Positions 35,301-43,694 of a stretch of 64,000 nt of DNA are shown in pieces. Numbering within the stretch: position 1 is the first letter of the stretch; each line of letters begins with the position of its first letter. The notes under the pieces are model-generated. The model ran no database searches. It saw only the letters and a program-made list of their open reading frames with translations, and was not told the origin of the DNA. This stretch comes from Streptomyces sp. PR69 (GTDB lineage: Bacteria > Actinomycetota > Actinomycetes > Streptomycetales > Streptomycetaceae), in contig NZ_JAOWCB010000011.1 in the NCBI RefSeq assembly GCF_026420845.1, forward strand, positions 62,001-126,000, read 5' to 3'. A program made the position numbers and the translations under genes.

Positions 35301-35546
35301 GGCGGCGAGTCCCACCCGGTCCACGTAGTCGTGATGGGTGAAGCGGTGGACGTCGCGGGCGGACAGCCGCGGGTAGGGCGCGAAGAAGCGGTAGTACTTC
35401 GACTCGTCGGAGACCTGCTCATAGAAGCTGACCAGGCGTTCCGCGTCGGCGGCTGTGATGGGCCTGATGTGCGCCGCGCCGCCGTCGCGCAGCACTACAT
35501 CCGCCTCCCAGTGGTCGGGATAGGCGTGGTCGGGCGGCGTCCGCAT
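32352..35546 (-). CDS. Bifunctional GNAT acetyltransferase / acyl-CoA synthetase-like protein (PatA type)
   Basis: A 1064-residue fusion. The GNAT domain (about 10-170) begins VVLRDGGAAHIRPITAADAE and has the acetyl-CoA loop VQDAHQGRGLASALLEH. A CoA-binding Rossmann domain (SIAVVGVGRASGGVGRTVLR, about 210-300) and CoA-ligase-like domains (IIGPNSFGI, FTQSGAIG) follow. An ATP-grasp domain (about 830-1060) has YGIPVLPALPAPT and YPVALKT. This is the architecture of Streptomyces PatA, a protein lysine acetyltransferase that acts on acetyl-CoA synthetase. A ~150-residue Pro/Gly/Ala-rich insert between the ligase and ATP-grasp parts (about 33235-33690) makes it longer than usual. ATG at 35546. Confidence 0.9.
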   Translation of the reverse strand: MRTPPDHAYPDHWEADVVLRDGGAAHIRPITAADAERLVSFYEQVSDESKYYRFFAPYPRLSARDVHRFTHHDYVDRVGLAATVGDEFIATVRYDRIDAAGRPAPAPADQAEVAFLVQDAHQGRGLASALLEHIAAVARERGIRRFVAEVLPANNKMIKVFTDAGYTQKRSFEDGSVHLTLDLEPTARSLAVQRAREQRAEARSVRRLLAPGSIAVVGVGRASGGVGRTVLRNLLASGYTGRTYAVNRAFPEDWTEADGVPAFRSVGEIVERGGERVDLAVVAVPAERVPDAVADCGEHGVQGLVVVTAGYAESGPDGRERQRELVRQARSYGMRIIGPNSFGIISTAPAVRLNASLAPHSPARGRIGLFTQSGAIGIALLSGLHRRGAGLSAFISSGNRADVSGNDFLQYWHEDPETDVVLLYLESIGNPRKFTRLARRTAAVKPVVVVKGARHSGSAPPGHAVPVTRIPDATVSALLRQAGVIRVDTVTELIDAGLLLADQPLPAGPRVAILGNSESLGLLTYDACLTEGLRPLPPRDLTTAATPADFRAALAEALADDACDAVVVTAIPWVAEDGVTESGDGEVLAAALQDAAGASPAKPVAVVHVELGGLAEALAAAAGTAGPRGGPPTAPPPTAPPPEAYGAGERPHPGHAADAGWGTTGDARAAAPGAAASGPPEKPRQGGGPGVRQATPGVTSGARAGDADESVTAAQGGLRPPVDAGRTPTERHAGPGRVGAAGGESSAPGAGRAPDAGEASGSGDADVYGPVAGARAAIPAYPAAERAVRALAEAVRYAQWRRQAADPGRVPEYDDIDEQGAAALIAAALGQDADPRGMALAPQDAHALLARYGIPVLPALPAPTPDAAVAAAERLGYPVALKTTAPHLRHRPDLGGVRLDLTGEAQLRRAYAELTAALGKPEELQPVVQAMAPRGVDTVVRAAIDPAVGAVLSFGLAGAASELLGDTAHRLVPVTDRDAAELIRTIRTAPLLFGWRGSAPVDTPALEELLQRVSRLVDDHPEVVGVSLEPVAVAQRGLSVLGASVRLAPPPARTDLGPRRLPSY

Positions 35547-35664
35547 GGGAAAATCGTACGGCCCGTCCACCGCTCGCGTCGGCGAATGACCGGGCCGCTG
35601 CCGGGCAGCCCCCAACCCATGAGAGACTGGTCTAGACAACCGCTAGCACCTGAAGGGCAACACC

Positions 35665-35946
35665 ATGGCTGAGCGCCGCGTCAACGTCGGGTGGGCCGAG
35701 GGCCTGCACGCCCGCCCCGCCTCCATCTTCGTCCGCGCCGCCACGGCTTCCGGCGTCCCCATGACGATCGCCAAGGCCGACGGCAACCCGGTCAACGCCG
35801 CCTCCATGCTCGCGGTGCTCGGGCTGGGCGCGAAGGGCGGCGAGGAGATTGTGCTCGCCTCCGACTCCGAGGACGCCGAGGCTGCTCTGGACCGGCTGGC
35901 CAAGCTGGTCGCCGAGGGGCTTGAGGAACTGCCCGAGACCGTCTGA
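35665..35946 (+). CDS. ptsH: HPr phosphocarrier protein
   Basis: Central phosphocarrier of the sugar phosphotransferase system, 93 residues. The phosphorylated His15 is in EGLHARPASIF and the regulatory serine is Ser47 in NAASMLAV. GAAGGG precedes the ATG. No ptsI or crr is adjacent, as in other Streptomyces where the PTS genes are dispersed. A very strong hairpin follows. Confidence 0.95.
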   Translation: MAERRVNVGWAEGLHARPASIFVRAATASGVPMTIAKADGNPVNAASMLAVLGLGAKGGEEIVLASDSEDAEAALDRLAKLVAEGLEELPETV

Positions 35947-35976
35947 ATCCCTTCAGGCCGCACCGGCTGGATTAAA

Positions 35977-36018
35977 CGAAGCCGGCTGCATCCCGAATTC
36001 GGGATGCAGCCGGCTTCG
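35977..36018. terminator. Perfect 42-bp palindrome after ptsH
   Basis: Two 21-base arms without spacer (35977-35997, 35998-36018), symmetric around gaattc. It lies 30 bp after the ptsH stop, between convergent ptsH and the GntR gene. Acts as terminator, possibly in both directions. Confidence 0.85.
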
Positions 36019-36079
36019 CCATATTCAGGCAGCAACCGAAAATGCCCCTGAGTCGCCTTTCGGCGCCACCTGAATAACT

Positions 36080-36103
36080 AGCCCCACTTTTGTATACGGG
36101 GCT
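36080..36103 (-). terminator. Weak hairpin after the GntR gene
   Basis: Six-base arms agcccc / ggggct with a 12-base AT-rich loop, just downstream of the GntR stop on the minus strand. Confidence 0.45.
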
Positions 36104-36107
36104 CTTG

Positions 36108-36785
36108 TTAACTTCGGACGCCCGCTGTGTTTACGGCGTGTTGCGAAGTCCTCACCCGCTCCGGGCGGCGCAGCCGGTGCGCGGCCGCCGCGCGTTCGGC
36201 GTGCAGCGCGGTGAGCGCCCGCGCCCGCTCCGCGTCGCCGCGCGCCACCGCGTCCACGATCGCGCCGTGCTCGGCCCAGGACTCCACGGGCCGGGCCGGC
36301 CGCTCGACCGCGTACATCCAGGCGATCTTGTGGCGGAGCTGGGTGAGCAGCGTGACCAGCCCCGGGCTGCCGGACGCCTGGGCAAGCGTCTCGTGGAACC
36401 AGCCGCCGAGTGAGCGCAGATCCTCCCCCTGGCCCCGGCGGGCCCGCTCCTGCCCCAGCCTGACCAGGCCGCGCAGCACCTTCAGATGGGCCTCGGTGCG
36501 GCGCTGGGCCGCGCGCGCGGCGGCCAGCGGCTCCAGCAGCTGGCGGATCTCCAGCAGGTCGGCGGCTTCCTGCTCGGTGGGTTCGGCGACGCAGGCGCCG
36601 GCGTGCCGCCGTGTGGTGACGAAGCCCTCGGACTCCAGCGTGCGCAGGGCCTCGCGCACGGGGACCCGGGAGACTCCGTAGCGGCGCGCCAGCAGTTCCT
36701 CGGTCAGCCTGCCGCCGGGGGCGAATACGCCGGAGACGATGTCGTCGCGGATCGCTGTGCATACCGAGTGCGCGGGAATGCGCAT
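36108..36785 (-). CDS. GntR-family regulator with FCD domain
   Basis: FadR-subfamily repressor of 225 residues. The N-terminal winged helix has LTEELLARRYGVSRVPVREA then LESEGFVTTRRHAGACVAEP. The C-terminal all-helical FCD domain (about 75-215) contains EIRQLLEPLAA and two His positions (GGWFHETL, EHGAIVDA) that usually bind a metal and a carboxylate effector. ATG at 36785 after GGAGG. No metabolic gene is adjacent, so its target is unknown. Confidence 0.9.
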   Translation of the reverse strand: MRIPAHSVCTAIRDDIVSGVFAPGGRLTEELLARRYGVSRVPVREALRTLESEGFVTTRRHAGACVAEPTEQEAADLLEIRQLLEPLAAARAAQRRTEAHLKVLRGLVRLGQERARRGQGEDLRSLGGWFHETLAQASGSPGLVTLLTQLRHKIAWMYAVERPARPVESWAEHGAIVDAVARGDAERARALTALHAERAAAAHRLRRPERVRTSQHAVNTAGVRS

Positions 36786-37037
36786 GACCCAACCTCCGCC
36801 TTAATCCACAGGAAACGCAGCCGATTGACGCCTGTTCGGCGACTCTAAGGCAGCGGACCGAATTTTCCGATGCCTTGCTGAGAATCATGGATATCTTTTG
36901 GCCAGCGGGGGATCGGGCGCGGCGCGAGCGCATCAAGGCCCCGGCGGCAATCGCCAGGGCCCTGACGGCGGCGAACAGGACCGGGCCGGGGCGGGGTGGC
37001 CGGGCCTGATCCGGTCGGGCCGGCTCGGGACGGTCGG

Positions 37038-37823
37038 TCAGACGTTGACGCCGTGCGAGCGCAGATAGGCGACCGGGTCGATGTCGGAGCCGTAGTCGGG
37101 GGTCGTACGCGCCTCGAAGTGGAGGTGCGGGCCCGTCGAGTTGCCGGTGGAGCCGGAGATGCCGATCTGCCCGCCCGCGGCGACCGACTGGCCGACGGAA
37201 ACGGTGATCGCCGACAGATGGCCGTACTGGGTGTAGGTGCCGTCGTTCATCCGCAGAACGACGTTGTTGCCGTAGGCGCCGCCCCAGCCGGCCTCGACGA
37301 CGGTGCCCGCGCCAACGGCGACAACCGTCGAGCCCGCGGGGGCGCGGAAGTCGACGCCGGAGTGGCTGCCGGAGGACCAGAGCGCACCGCCGGCCTTGTA
37401 GCCGGTGGTGACGAAGGTGCCGGCGACCGGGAGGCGGTAGGCGAGGCGCTTGCGCTCCGCCTCACGGGCGGCGCGCTCCTTGGCCTCACGGGCCTCCTTG
37501 GCGCGCTGCTCGGCCTTGCGCTTCGCCTCGGCGGCAGCCTTGGCGCGGGCCTTCGCCTTGGCCTCGGCCTCTTCGGCGGCCTTCTTCTGTGCGGCGGCCT
37601 GGGCGGCGATCTCGTCGGCGAGGGAGGTGACGGGGGCGACGAGCTGGTTCAGGCCGGTCTCCTCGGCGGCCGCGCTGACGCCGGTCTCGGCGGCGACGGC
37701 GGGGGCGGCGAGGGTTCCGATGACGCCGGTGGTGGCGAGGGTCGCGACGCCGGCCAGGTTCGCGCTCCTGCGCGTCAGTCGGCTCGGGGCACGGTGCTTC
37801 CCGGTGGCACGGGTGAACGCCAT
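37038..37823 (-). CDS. Secreted M23 (LytM-type) peptidoglycan endopeptidase
   Basis: Predicted zinc endopeptidase cutting peptide cross-bridges in the wall, 261 residues. Signal peptide about 1-45 ending APAVAA. Then an Ala/Lys/Glu/Arg coiled coil (about 75-126) precedes the M23 domain. Metal ligands H154 and D158 are in SGSHSGVDF, and H235 with catalytic H233 is in GPHLHFEA. The leader carries a c-di-AMP riboswitch, so expression should fall when c-di-AMP is high. GAAGGAAGGAAAGGA precedes the ATG. Confidence 0.93.
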   Translation of the reverse strand: MAFTRATGKHRAPSRLTRRSANLAGVATLATTGVIGTLAAPAVAAETGVSAAAEETGLNQLVAPVTSLADEIAAQAAAQKKAAEEAEAKAKARAKAAAEAKRKAEQRAKEAREAKERAAREAERKRLAYRLPVAGTFVTTGYKAGGALWSSGSHSGVDFRAPAGSTVVAVGAGTVVEAGWGGAYGNNVVLRMNDGTYTQYGHLSAITVSVGQSVAAGGQIGISGSTGNSTGPHLHFEARTTPDYGSDIDPVAYLRSHGVNV

Positions 37824-37849
37824 GGAGAGGCTGATCCTTTCCTTCCTTC

Positions 37850-37991
37850 TCGCCTACCGGGTTAGCTGACGGGTTCGGAGCAGGAAGGTCTCCTACGGGC
37901 ACCGGCCGCGCGGCAGCGCGGCGGCGTCCGATTCACCCCGGGGAATTGGGTCCCCGGCTCCCCTGGCTCACGCCTGGCGGGGACTCGGCGA
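37850..37991 (-). promoter_or_regulatory. ydaO/yuaA-type c-di-AMP riboswitch
   Basis: The leader of the M23 gene matches the ydaO riboswitch consensus on the minus strand. In order it has cgccgagtcc, ggcgtgagccaggggagccg, gggacccaattcc, ggggtgaatcggacg, gtaggagacc, and tccgaacccgtcagctaacc. The terminal P1 helix is tcgcc (37987-37991) with ggcga (37850-37854). The ribosome site begins right after the 3' end, so control may be at translation or by a terminator in the leader. In Streptomyces these switches govern wall hydrolases such as Rpf proteins. Confidence 0.88.
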
Positions 37992-38146
37992 TGGCTGCCC
38001 GTGCCGCGGGCGCGGCGGGACATGGGCGGACAGCCGGACCGACGCTAGGCGGCTCATCTTTCAATCACCAAACGGACAGCCTGTTTTGTAGCGCACGCCA
38101 CAGGGCATACACGCCGCCTCACTAACAAAACAGACATAAGGCGAAA

Positions 38147-38172
38147 CCCCGGCAATGCACTCATTGCCGGGG
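38147..38172 (-). terminator. Terminator after the M16 pair
   Basis: Perfect 11-base arms ccccggcaatg / cattgccgggg with a 4-base loop, followed on the minus strand by TTTCGCC. It is 47 bp beyond the stop of the second M16 gene. Confidence 0.8.
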
Positions 38173-38218
38173 CGTCAGTCGCCGGTCACTCGCCGACTGC
38201 TCGCCGGTTAGTCGCCGG

Positions 38219-39607
38219 TCAGCCGGCGACCACCGTCACCTCGCCGATGCCCAGCGCCCTGACCGGCTCCTCGATCTGGGAGGCGTCCCCGACGAGGACC
38301 GTGACCAGCCGGTCGACGGGGAAGGCGCTCACGGCCGCGGCCGTCGCCTCGACCGTCCCGGTCTCGGCCAGCCGGGCGTACAGCTGCGCCTGGAAGTCGT
38401 CCGGGAGGAACTGCTCGACCTGGTCGGCGAGCGTGCCGGCCACCGAGGCGGCGGTCTCGTACTTCAGCGGGGCGACGCCCACGAGGTTCTGCACCGCGGC
38501 GTCCCGCTCGGCATCGGTGAGGCCCTCGGCGGCGAGCGTGCGCAGCACCTGCCACAGATCCCGCAGCGCCGGGCCGGTGTTGGGGGTGTCCACGGAGCCG
38601 CTGATCGCGAGCATCGCGGCGCCCGAGGCGTCCGGCGCGGAGCGCAGCACCTGGGCGAAGGCCCGCACGCCGTAGGTGTAGCCCTTCTCTTCCCGCAGCA
38701 CACGGTCGAGGCGCGAGGTGAGGGTGCCGCCGAGGCAGTACGCCCCGAGCACCTGGGCGGGCCACTGGCGGTCATGGCGGTCGGGGCCGATCCGGCCGAT
38801 GAGGAGCTGCGTCTGCACGGCGCCCGGACGGTCCACGATCACGACGCGGCCCGTGTCGTCGGCGGTGACGGGCGGTACGGGGCGGGGGGGCGCGCTGTCG
38901 CCGGTCCAGGCCCCCAGGGTGTCGGCGAGCACGGCGTCCAGGTCGACGCCTGCGAGATCGCCGACGATCACGGCCGTGGCGGTGGCGGGCCGCACATGCG
39001 CCTCGTAGAAGGCGCGCACGGCGGCCGCGTCGATCCGCGCCACGGTCTCCTCGGTGCCCTGGCGGGGCCGGGACATCCGCGAGGCCGCGGGGAACAGCTC
39101 CTTGGAGAGCTCCTTGGCGGCCCGACGGGCCGGGTTGGCCGTCTCATGCGGGATCTCGTCGAGGCGGTTGCGCACCAGCCGCTCGACCTCGTGGTCCGCG
39201 AACGCGGGCGCGCGCAGCGCCTCGGCGAGCAGGCCGAGCGCCTTGTGCAGCCGGGAGACGGGGACCTCAAGGGCGACCCGGACGCCGGGGTGGTCGGCGT
39301 GGGCGTCGAGGGTGGCCCCGCAGCGTTCGAGCTCTGCTGCGAACTCCTCGGCCGAGTGCTTGTCGGTGCCTTCGGACAGGGCGCGCGCCATGATCGTGGC
39401 GACGCCGTCGAGCCCTTCGGGCTCGGCGTCCAGCGGGGCGCCGAGGGAGATCTCGACGGCTGCCACCTGCTGGCCGGGACGGTGGCAGCGCAGCACGGTC
39501 AGGCCGTTGCCGAGAGTGCCGCGGTCGGGGGCGGGGAAGGCCCAGGGCTTGGGCTGACCGGCCGCCGGCTGCGGGTGGAGGTCCATGGTCACAACGGCGT
39601 CGCTCAC
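38219..39607 (-). CDS. M16-family peptidase homolog, non-catalytic subunit
   Basis: A 462-residue insulinase-fold protein. The position where active M16 enzymes have HxxEH lacks it (the region reads LDGVATIMARALSEGTDKHS). The C-terminal half keeps the R/Y pair that completes an M16 active site in trans (REEKGYTYGVRAF). This is the pattern of the beta-like partner of a heterodimer. GTG at 39607 overlaps the stop of the catalytic partner by four bases (GTGA), so they are co-translated. Confidence 0.9.
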   Translation of the reverse strand: MSDAVVTMDLHPQPAAGQPKPWAFPAPDRGTLGNGLTVLRCHRPGQQVAAVEISLGAPLDAEPEGLDGVATIMARALSEGTDKHSAEEFAAELERCGATLDAHADHPGVRVALEVPVSRLHKALGLLAEALRAPAFADHEVERLVRNRLDEIPHETANPARRAAKELSKELFPAASRMSRPRQGTEETVARIDAAAVRAFYEAHVRPATATAVIVGDLAGVDLDAVLADTLGAWTGDSAPPRPVPPVTADDTGRVVIVDRPGAVQTQLLIGRIGPDRHDRQWPAQVLGAYCLGGTLTSRLDRVLREEKGYTYGVRAFAQVLRSAPDASGAAMLAISGSVDTPNTGPALRDLWQVLRTLAAEGLTDAERDAAVQNLVGVAPLKYETAASVAGTLADQVEQFLPDDFQAQLYARLAETGTVEATAAAVSAFPVDRLVTVLVGDASQIEEPVRALGIGEVTVVAG

Positions 39608-41022
39608 TGGTCTGCCCCTTCGCGCTCGGCAGGCTCGCTGTTCTCGTCGGTCTCGGTCTCGGTGGCGGTCCCGGTCGCGTTGGCCGCGCCGTTTTCGCCG
39701 CCTTCGCCGGATTCACCGGCGGAGAGGGGCTCGTACACCAGCACCGCCCGGTTGTCGGGGCGCAGTCTGGCGGCGGCGACCGCCTGCACCTCCTCCGGGG
39801 TGATGTCCAGCAGCCGCTGGACGGCGGTGAGGGCGAGCTGCGGATCGCCGAACAGCACCGCGAACCGGCACAGTTCGTCGGCGCGGCCCGCGACCGTGCC
39901 CAGCCGGTCCAGCCACTCGCGCTCCAACTGGGCCTGGGCGCGCTCCATCTCCTCGGGCGTCGGCCCCTCCGCGGCGAACCGCGCCAGCTCCTCGTCGACG
40001 GCGGCCTCAATGGCCGGCACCTCGACCCCGCCCGAGGTCTTTACATCCAGCCAGCCGAGGGACGGCGCACCGGCCAGCCTCAGCAGGCCGAACCCGGCCG
40101 CCACGGCCGTCTGGTCGCGGCGCACCAGACGGTTGTGCAGCCGCGAGGACTCGCCGCCGCCGAGGACGGTGAGCGCCAGATCCGCGGCGTCGCACGCGCG
40201 CGTGCCGTCGTGGGGCAGCCGGTAGGCCGCCATCAGGGCGCGCGCCGGGACGTCCTCGCGGATCTCCTGGCGGAGCTGCTCGCCGACGAGGTCGGGCAGG
40301 GCGCCGTCGCGCGGGGGCTGCTTGCCCTCGTGGGAGGGGATGGAGCCGAAGTACTTCTCGATCCAGGCGAGCGTCTGCTCCGGGTCGATGTCGCCTACGA
40401 CCGACAGCACCGCGTTGTTCGGCGCGTAGTACGTACGGAAGAAGGCGCGGGCGTCCTCAAGGGTCGCCGCGTCCAGATCGGCCATGGAGCCGATCGGTGT
40501 GTGGTGGTACGGGTGGCCCTCGGGGTAGACGAGGGCGGTGAGCCGCTCGAACGCCGTGCCGTACGGCACGTTGTCGTACCGCTGGCGGCGCTCGTTCTTG
40601 ACCACGTCGCGCTGGTTCTCCATCGACTCGTCGTCGAGGGCGGCGAGCAGTGAGCCCATGCGGTCGGCTTCCAGCCACAGGGCCAGCTCCAGCTGGTGGG
40701 CGGGCATGGTCTCGAAGTAATTGGTGCGCTCGAAGCTGGTGGTGCCGTTGAGCGATCCGCCCGCGCCCTGCACCAGCTCGAAGTGGCCGTTCCCCGTCAC
40801 CTGGGCGGAGCCCTGGAACATCAGGTGCTCGAAGAGGTGGGCGAGGCCGGTGCGGCCCTTGACTTCATGGCGCGAGCCGACGTCGTACCAGAGGCAGACC
40901 GCGGCGACCGGGGTCAGATGGTCCTCGGAGAGCACCACGCGCAGGCCGTTGGCCAGCCGGTGCTCTGTCGCCGTCAGGCCGCCTGTGCCGGCCTGCGCTG
41001 TGGCCGTGTGACCCATGGGCAT
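39604..41022 (-). CDS. M16-family zinc peptidase, catalytic subunit
   Basis: A 472-residue zinc protease of the pitrilysin/MPP group. The inverted zinc motif is GLAHLFEHLMFQG (HxxEH), and the third ligand Glu lies about 75 residues later in MENQRDVVKNERRQR. No signal peptide is evident, so it probably acts in the cytosol on peptides or misfolded fragments with its partner. The ATG at 41022 follows GAAGGGA; the longer frame to 41160 has no support. Divergent from parC. Confidence 0.92.
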   Translation of the reverse strand: MPMGHTATAQAGTGGLTATEHRLANGLRVVLSEDHLTPVAAVCLWYDVGSRHEVKGRTGLAHLFEHLMFQGSAQVTGNGHFELVQGAGGSLNGTTSFERTNYFETMPAHQLELALWLEADRMGSLLAALDDESMENQRDVVKNERRQRYDNVPYGTAFERLTALVYPEGHPYHHTPIGSMADLDAATLEDARAFFRTYYAPNNAVLSVVGDIDPEQTLAWIEKYFGSIPSHEGKQPPRDGALPDLVGEQLRQEIREDVPARALMAAYRLPHDGTRACDAADLALTVLGGGESSRLHNRLVRRDQTAVAAGFGLLRLAGAPSLGWLDVKTSGGVEVPAIEAAVDEELARFAAEGPTPEEMERAQAQLEREWLDRLGTVAGRADELCRFAVLFGDPQLALTAVQRLLDITPEEVQAVAAARLRPDNRAVLVYEPLSAGESGEGGENGAANATGTATETETDENSEPAEREGADQ

Positions 41023-41208
41023 GTAGGTCCCTTCGATCGCGATAAGGAGAACGTGATGGAGAAGTCCTGCCACTGTATGCAAGCGGGCTGACACCTGGCG
41101 AAGTTCCCCGGGCGGACGTGACCGGGTCGCGGTCGGGCTTGTCGGTGGGACGGTCCACAATGGTCGGCGTCACATCCAGTTCTGGCACGTGAAGGAGCAG
41201 CAGCCGCG

Positions 41209-43659
41209 ATGGCCCGCCGCAGTACGAAGACCCCGCCGCCGGAGGATTTCGAGGAGCGGATCCTCGACATCGACGTCGTCGACGAGATGCAGGGCTCCTT
41301 CCTCGAGTACGCCTACTCGGTGATCTACTCCCGTGCCCTGCCGGACGCCCGTGACGGCATGAAGCCGGTCCACCGCCGGATCGTGTACCAGATGAACGAG
41401 ATGGGGCTGCGCCCCGATCGCGGGTATGTGAAGTGCGCGCGGGTCGTCGGCGAGGTGATGGGAAAGCTGCATCCGCACGGCGACGCGTCGATCTACGATG
41501 CGCTGGTGCGGATGGCCCAGCCGTTCTCCATGCGGCTGCCGCTGGTGGACGGCCACGGCAACTTCGGCTCGCTGGGCAATGACGACCCGCCCGCGGCCAT
41601 GCGGTACACCGAGTGCCGGATGGCCGATGCGACGTCGCTGATGACCGAGTCGATCGACGAGGACACAGTCGACTTCACCCCCAACTACGACGGTCAGGAG
41701 CGCGAGCCGGTCGCGCTGCCCGCCGCCTATCCGAATCTGCTGGTCAACGGCGCTTCGGGGATCGCGGTCGGCATGGCGACCAATATGCCGCCGCACAATC
41801 TGGGCGAGGTCATCGCCGCCGCCCGGCATCTGATCAGGCATCCGGGCGCGGACCTCGACACCCTGATGCGCTTCATCCCCGGCCCCGATCTGCCCACCGG
41901 AGGCAGGATCGTCGGGCTGAACGGCATCCGGGACGCCTACGAGACGGGCCGCGGCAGCTTCAAGATCCGCGCCACCGTTGCCGTCGAGAACGTCACAGCG
42001 CGCCGCAAGGGCCTGGTCGTCACCGAACTGCCCTTCACCGTCGGCCCGGAGAAGGTGATCGCCAAGATCAAGGATCTGGTGTCGGCGAAGAAGCTCCAGG
42101 GCATCGCGGACGTCAAGGACCTCACCGACCGCCAGCACGGTCTGCGGCTCGTCATCGAGGTGAAGAACGGCTTCATCCCTGAGGCGGTGCTGGAGCAGCT
42201 CTACAAGTTGACGCCGATGGAGGAGTCCTTCGGCATCAACAACGTGGCGCTGGTCGACGGCCAGCCGCTGACGCTCGGGCTGAAGGAGCTGCTGGAGGTC
42301 TATCTCGACCACCGCTTCAATGTGGTGCGGCGGCGCAGCGAGTTCCGGCGGGGCAAGAAGCGGGACCGGCTGCATCTGGTGGAGGGCCTGCTGGTCGCCC
42401 TGCTCGACATCGACGAGGTCATCCGCCTCATCCGGTCGAGCGAGAACTCGGCCCAGGCGAAGGAGCGGCTGATGGACCGCTTCTCGCTGAGCGAGGTCCA
42501 GACGCAGTACATCCTGGACACGCCGCTGCGCAGGCTCACCAAGTACGACCGGATTGAGCTGGAGGGCGAGCGCGACAAGCTCAATGCCGAGATCCAGGAG
42601 CTGACCGAGGTCCTGGAGTCGGACGCCAAGCTGCGCCGGCTCGTCTCCTCGGAGCTGGCCGCGGTGGCGAAGAAGTTCGGCGCCGACCGGCGCACGGTGC
42701 TGCTGGAGTCCGCGGGCGCCCCGGCGGCCGCGGCGGCGCTGGAGGTCGCCGACGACCCGTGCCGGGTGCTGCTCTCCTCGACCGGGCTGCTGGCGCGCAC
42801 GCGCACGGCCGAGCCGCTGCCCGCGGAAGGCGGCAGGCGAGCCAAACACGATGTGATCATCTCGGCGGTGCCCGCGACACAGCGCGGCGAGGTGGGCGCG
42901 GTGACCTCGGCCGGGCGGCTGCTGCGGCTGTCGGTGATCGACCTGCCGCAGCTTCCCGAGACGTCGGCCGCGCCAAACCTGGCGGGCGGGGCGCCGCTCT
43001 CGGAGTTCCTGACGCTCGACGCGGACGAGTCCGTGGTCTGTCTCACCACGCTCGACGAGTCCTCACCGGGCCTCGCGATCGGCACGCTGCAGGGTGTGGT
43101 CAAGCGCGTCGTGCCGGACTATCCGGCGAACAAGGAAGAGCTGGAGGTCATCGCCCTCAAGGAGGGCGACCGGATCGTGGGCGCGGCCGAGCTGCGCACG
43201 GGCGAGGAGGATCTGGTCTTCATCACCTCCGATGCGCAGTTGCTGCGGTACCCGGCCGCGCAGGTCCGTCCGCAGGGACGTGCCGCGGGCGGCATGGCGG
43301 GGATCAAGCTGGCCCACGACGCCCGGGTGATCTCCTTCACCGCCGTCGACCCGGCGGCCGACGCCGTGGTGTTCACCTGCGCGGGCTCGCAGGGCACGCT
43401 CGACGACACCATCACCTCGGCGAAGCTCACCCCGTTCGACCAGTATCCGCGCAAGGGCCGGGCGACCGGCGGCGTGCGCTGCCAGCGCTTCCTCAAGGGC
43501 GAGGACGTGCTGGTCCTGGCCTGGGCGGGAGCGACCCCGGCGCGGGCCGCCCTGAAGAACGGCTCCCCGGCGGAGCTGCCGGAGCCCGACCCGAGGCGCG
43601 ACGGCTCGGGCACGCCGCTGCCCAAGCAGATCGCGGTGGCAGCGGGCCCGGCGACCTGA
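41209..43659 (+). CDS. parC: DNA topoisomerase IV subunit A
   Basis: Type IIA topoisomerase A subunit, 816 residues, decatenating chromosomes with ParE. The catalytic tyrosine is Y133 in AMRYTECRM. The quinolone-determining region reads [15 protein letters not shown]. GyrA-type winged-helix, tower and coiled-coil regions are intact. The C-terminal beta-pinwheel (about 500-790) has degenerate repeats and lacks the GyrA box QRRGGKG, which together with parE nearby argues for topoisomerase IV rather than gyrase. ATG at 41209 follows GGAG. Confidence 0.93.
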   Translation: MARRSTKTPPPEDFEERILDIDVVDEMQGSFLEYAYSVIYSRALPDARDGMKPVHRRIVYQMNEMGLRPDRGYVKCARVVGEVMGKLHPHGDASIYDALVRMAQPFSMRLPLVDGHGNFGSLGNDDPPAAMRYTECRMADATSLMTESIDEDTVDFTPNYDGQEREPVALPAAYPNLLVNGASGIAVGMATNMPPHNLGEVIAAARHLIRHPGADLDTLMRFIPGPDLPTGGRIVGLNGIRDAYETGRGSFKIRATVAVENVTARRKGLVVTELPFTVGPEKVIAKIKDLVSAKKLQGIADVKDLTDRQHGLRLVIEVKNGFIPEAVLEQLYKLTPMEESFGINNVALVDGQPLTLGLKELLEVYLDHRFNVVRRRSEFRRGKKRDRLHLVEGLLVALLDIDEVIRLIRSSENSAQAKERLMDRFSLSEVQTQYILDTPLRRLTKYDRIELEGERDKLNAEIQELTEVLESDAKLRRLVSSELAAVAKKFGADRRTVLLESAGAPAAAAALEVADDPCRVLLSSTGLLARTRTAEPLPAEGGRRAKHDVIISAVPATQRGEVGAVTSAGRLLRLSVIDLPQLPETSAAPNLAGGAPLSEFLTLDADESVVCLTTLDESSPGLAIGTLQGVVKRVVPDYPANKEELEVIALKEGDRIVGAAELRTGEEDLVFITSDAQLLRYPAAQVRPQGRAAGGMAGIKLAHDARVISFTAVDPAADAVVFTCAGSQGTLDDTITSAKLTPFDQYPRKGRATGGVRCQRFLKGEDVLVLAWAGATPARAALKNGSPAELPEPDPRRDGSGTPLPKQIAVAAGPAT

Positions 43660-43669
43660 TGCCTTTTCC

Positions 43670-43689
43670 GGGGCCCCGCCCCCGGACCC
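43670..43689. terminator. Hairpin between parC and the CobW gene
   Basis: Inverted repeat tccggggc / gcccccgga around a short centre, between convergent genes 35 bp apart. It belongs to the GGGGCTCCGCCCC class of Streptomyces terminators. Confidence 0.6.
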
Positions 43690-43694
43690 CCGCC

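Noticed and set aside
36786..37037. Possible small gene between the GntR regulator and the M23 gene
   Set aside because: Only GC-rich repeats and out-of-frame stretches; no start with a ribosome site on either strand.
43660..43694. GGGGCTCCGCCCC-type hairpins as a novel repeat family (also at 8176, 20527, 20692, 27814)
   Set aside because: These are ordinary Streptomyces intergenic terminator-like palindromes located between or after genes.
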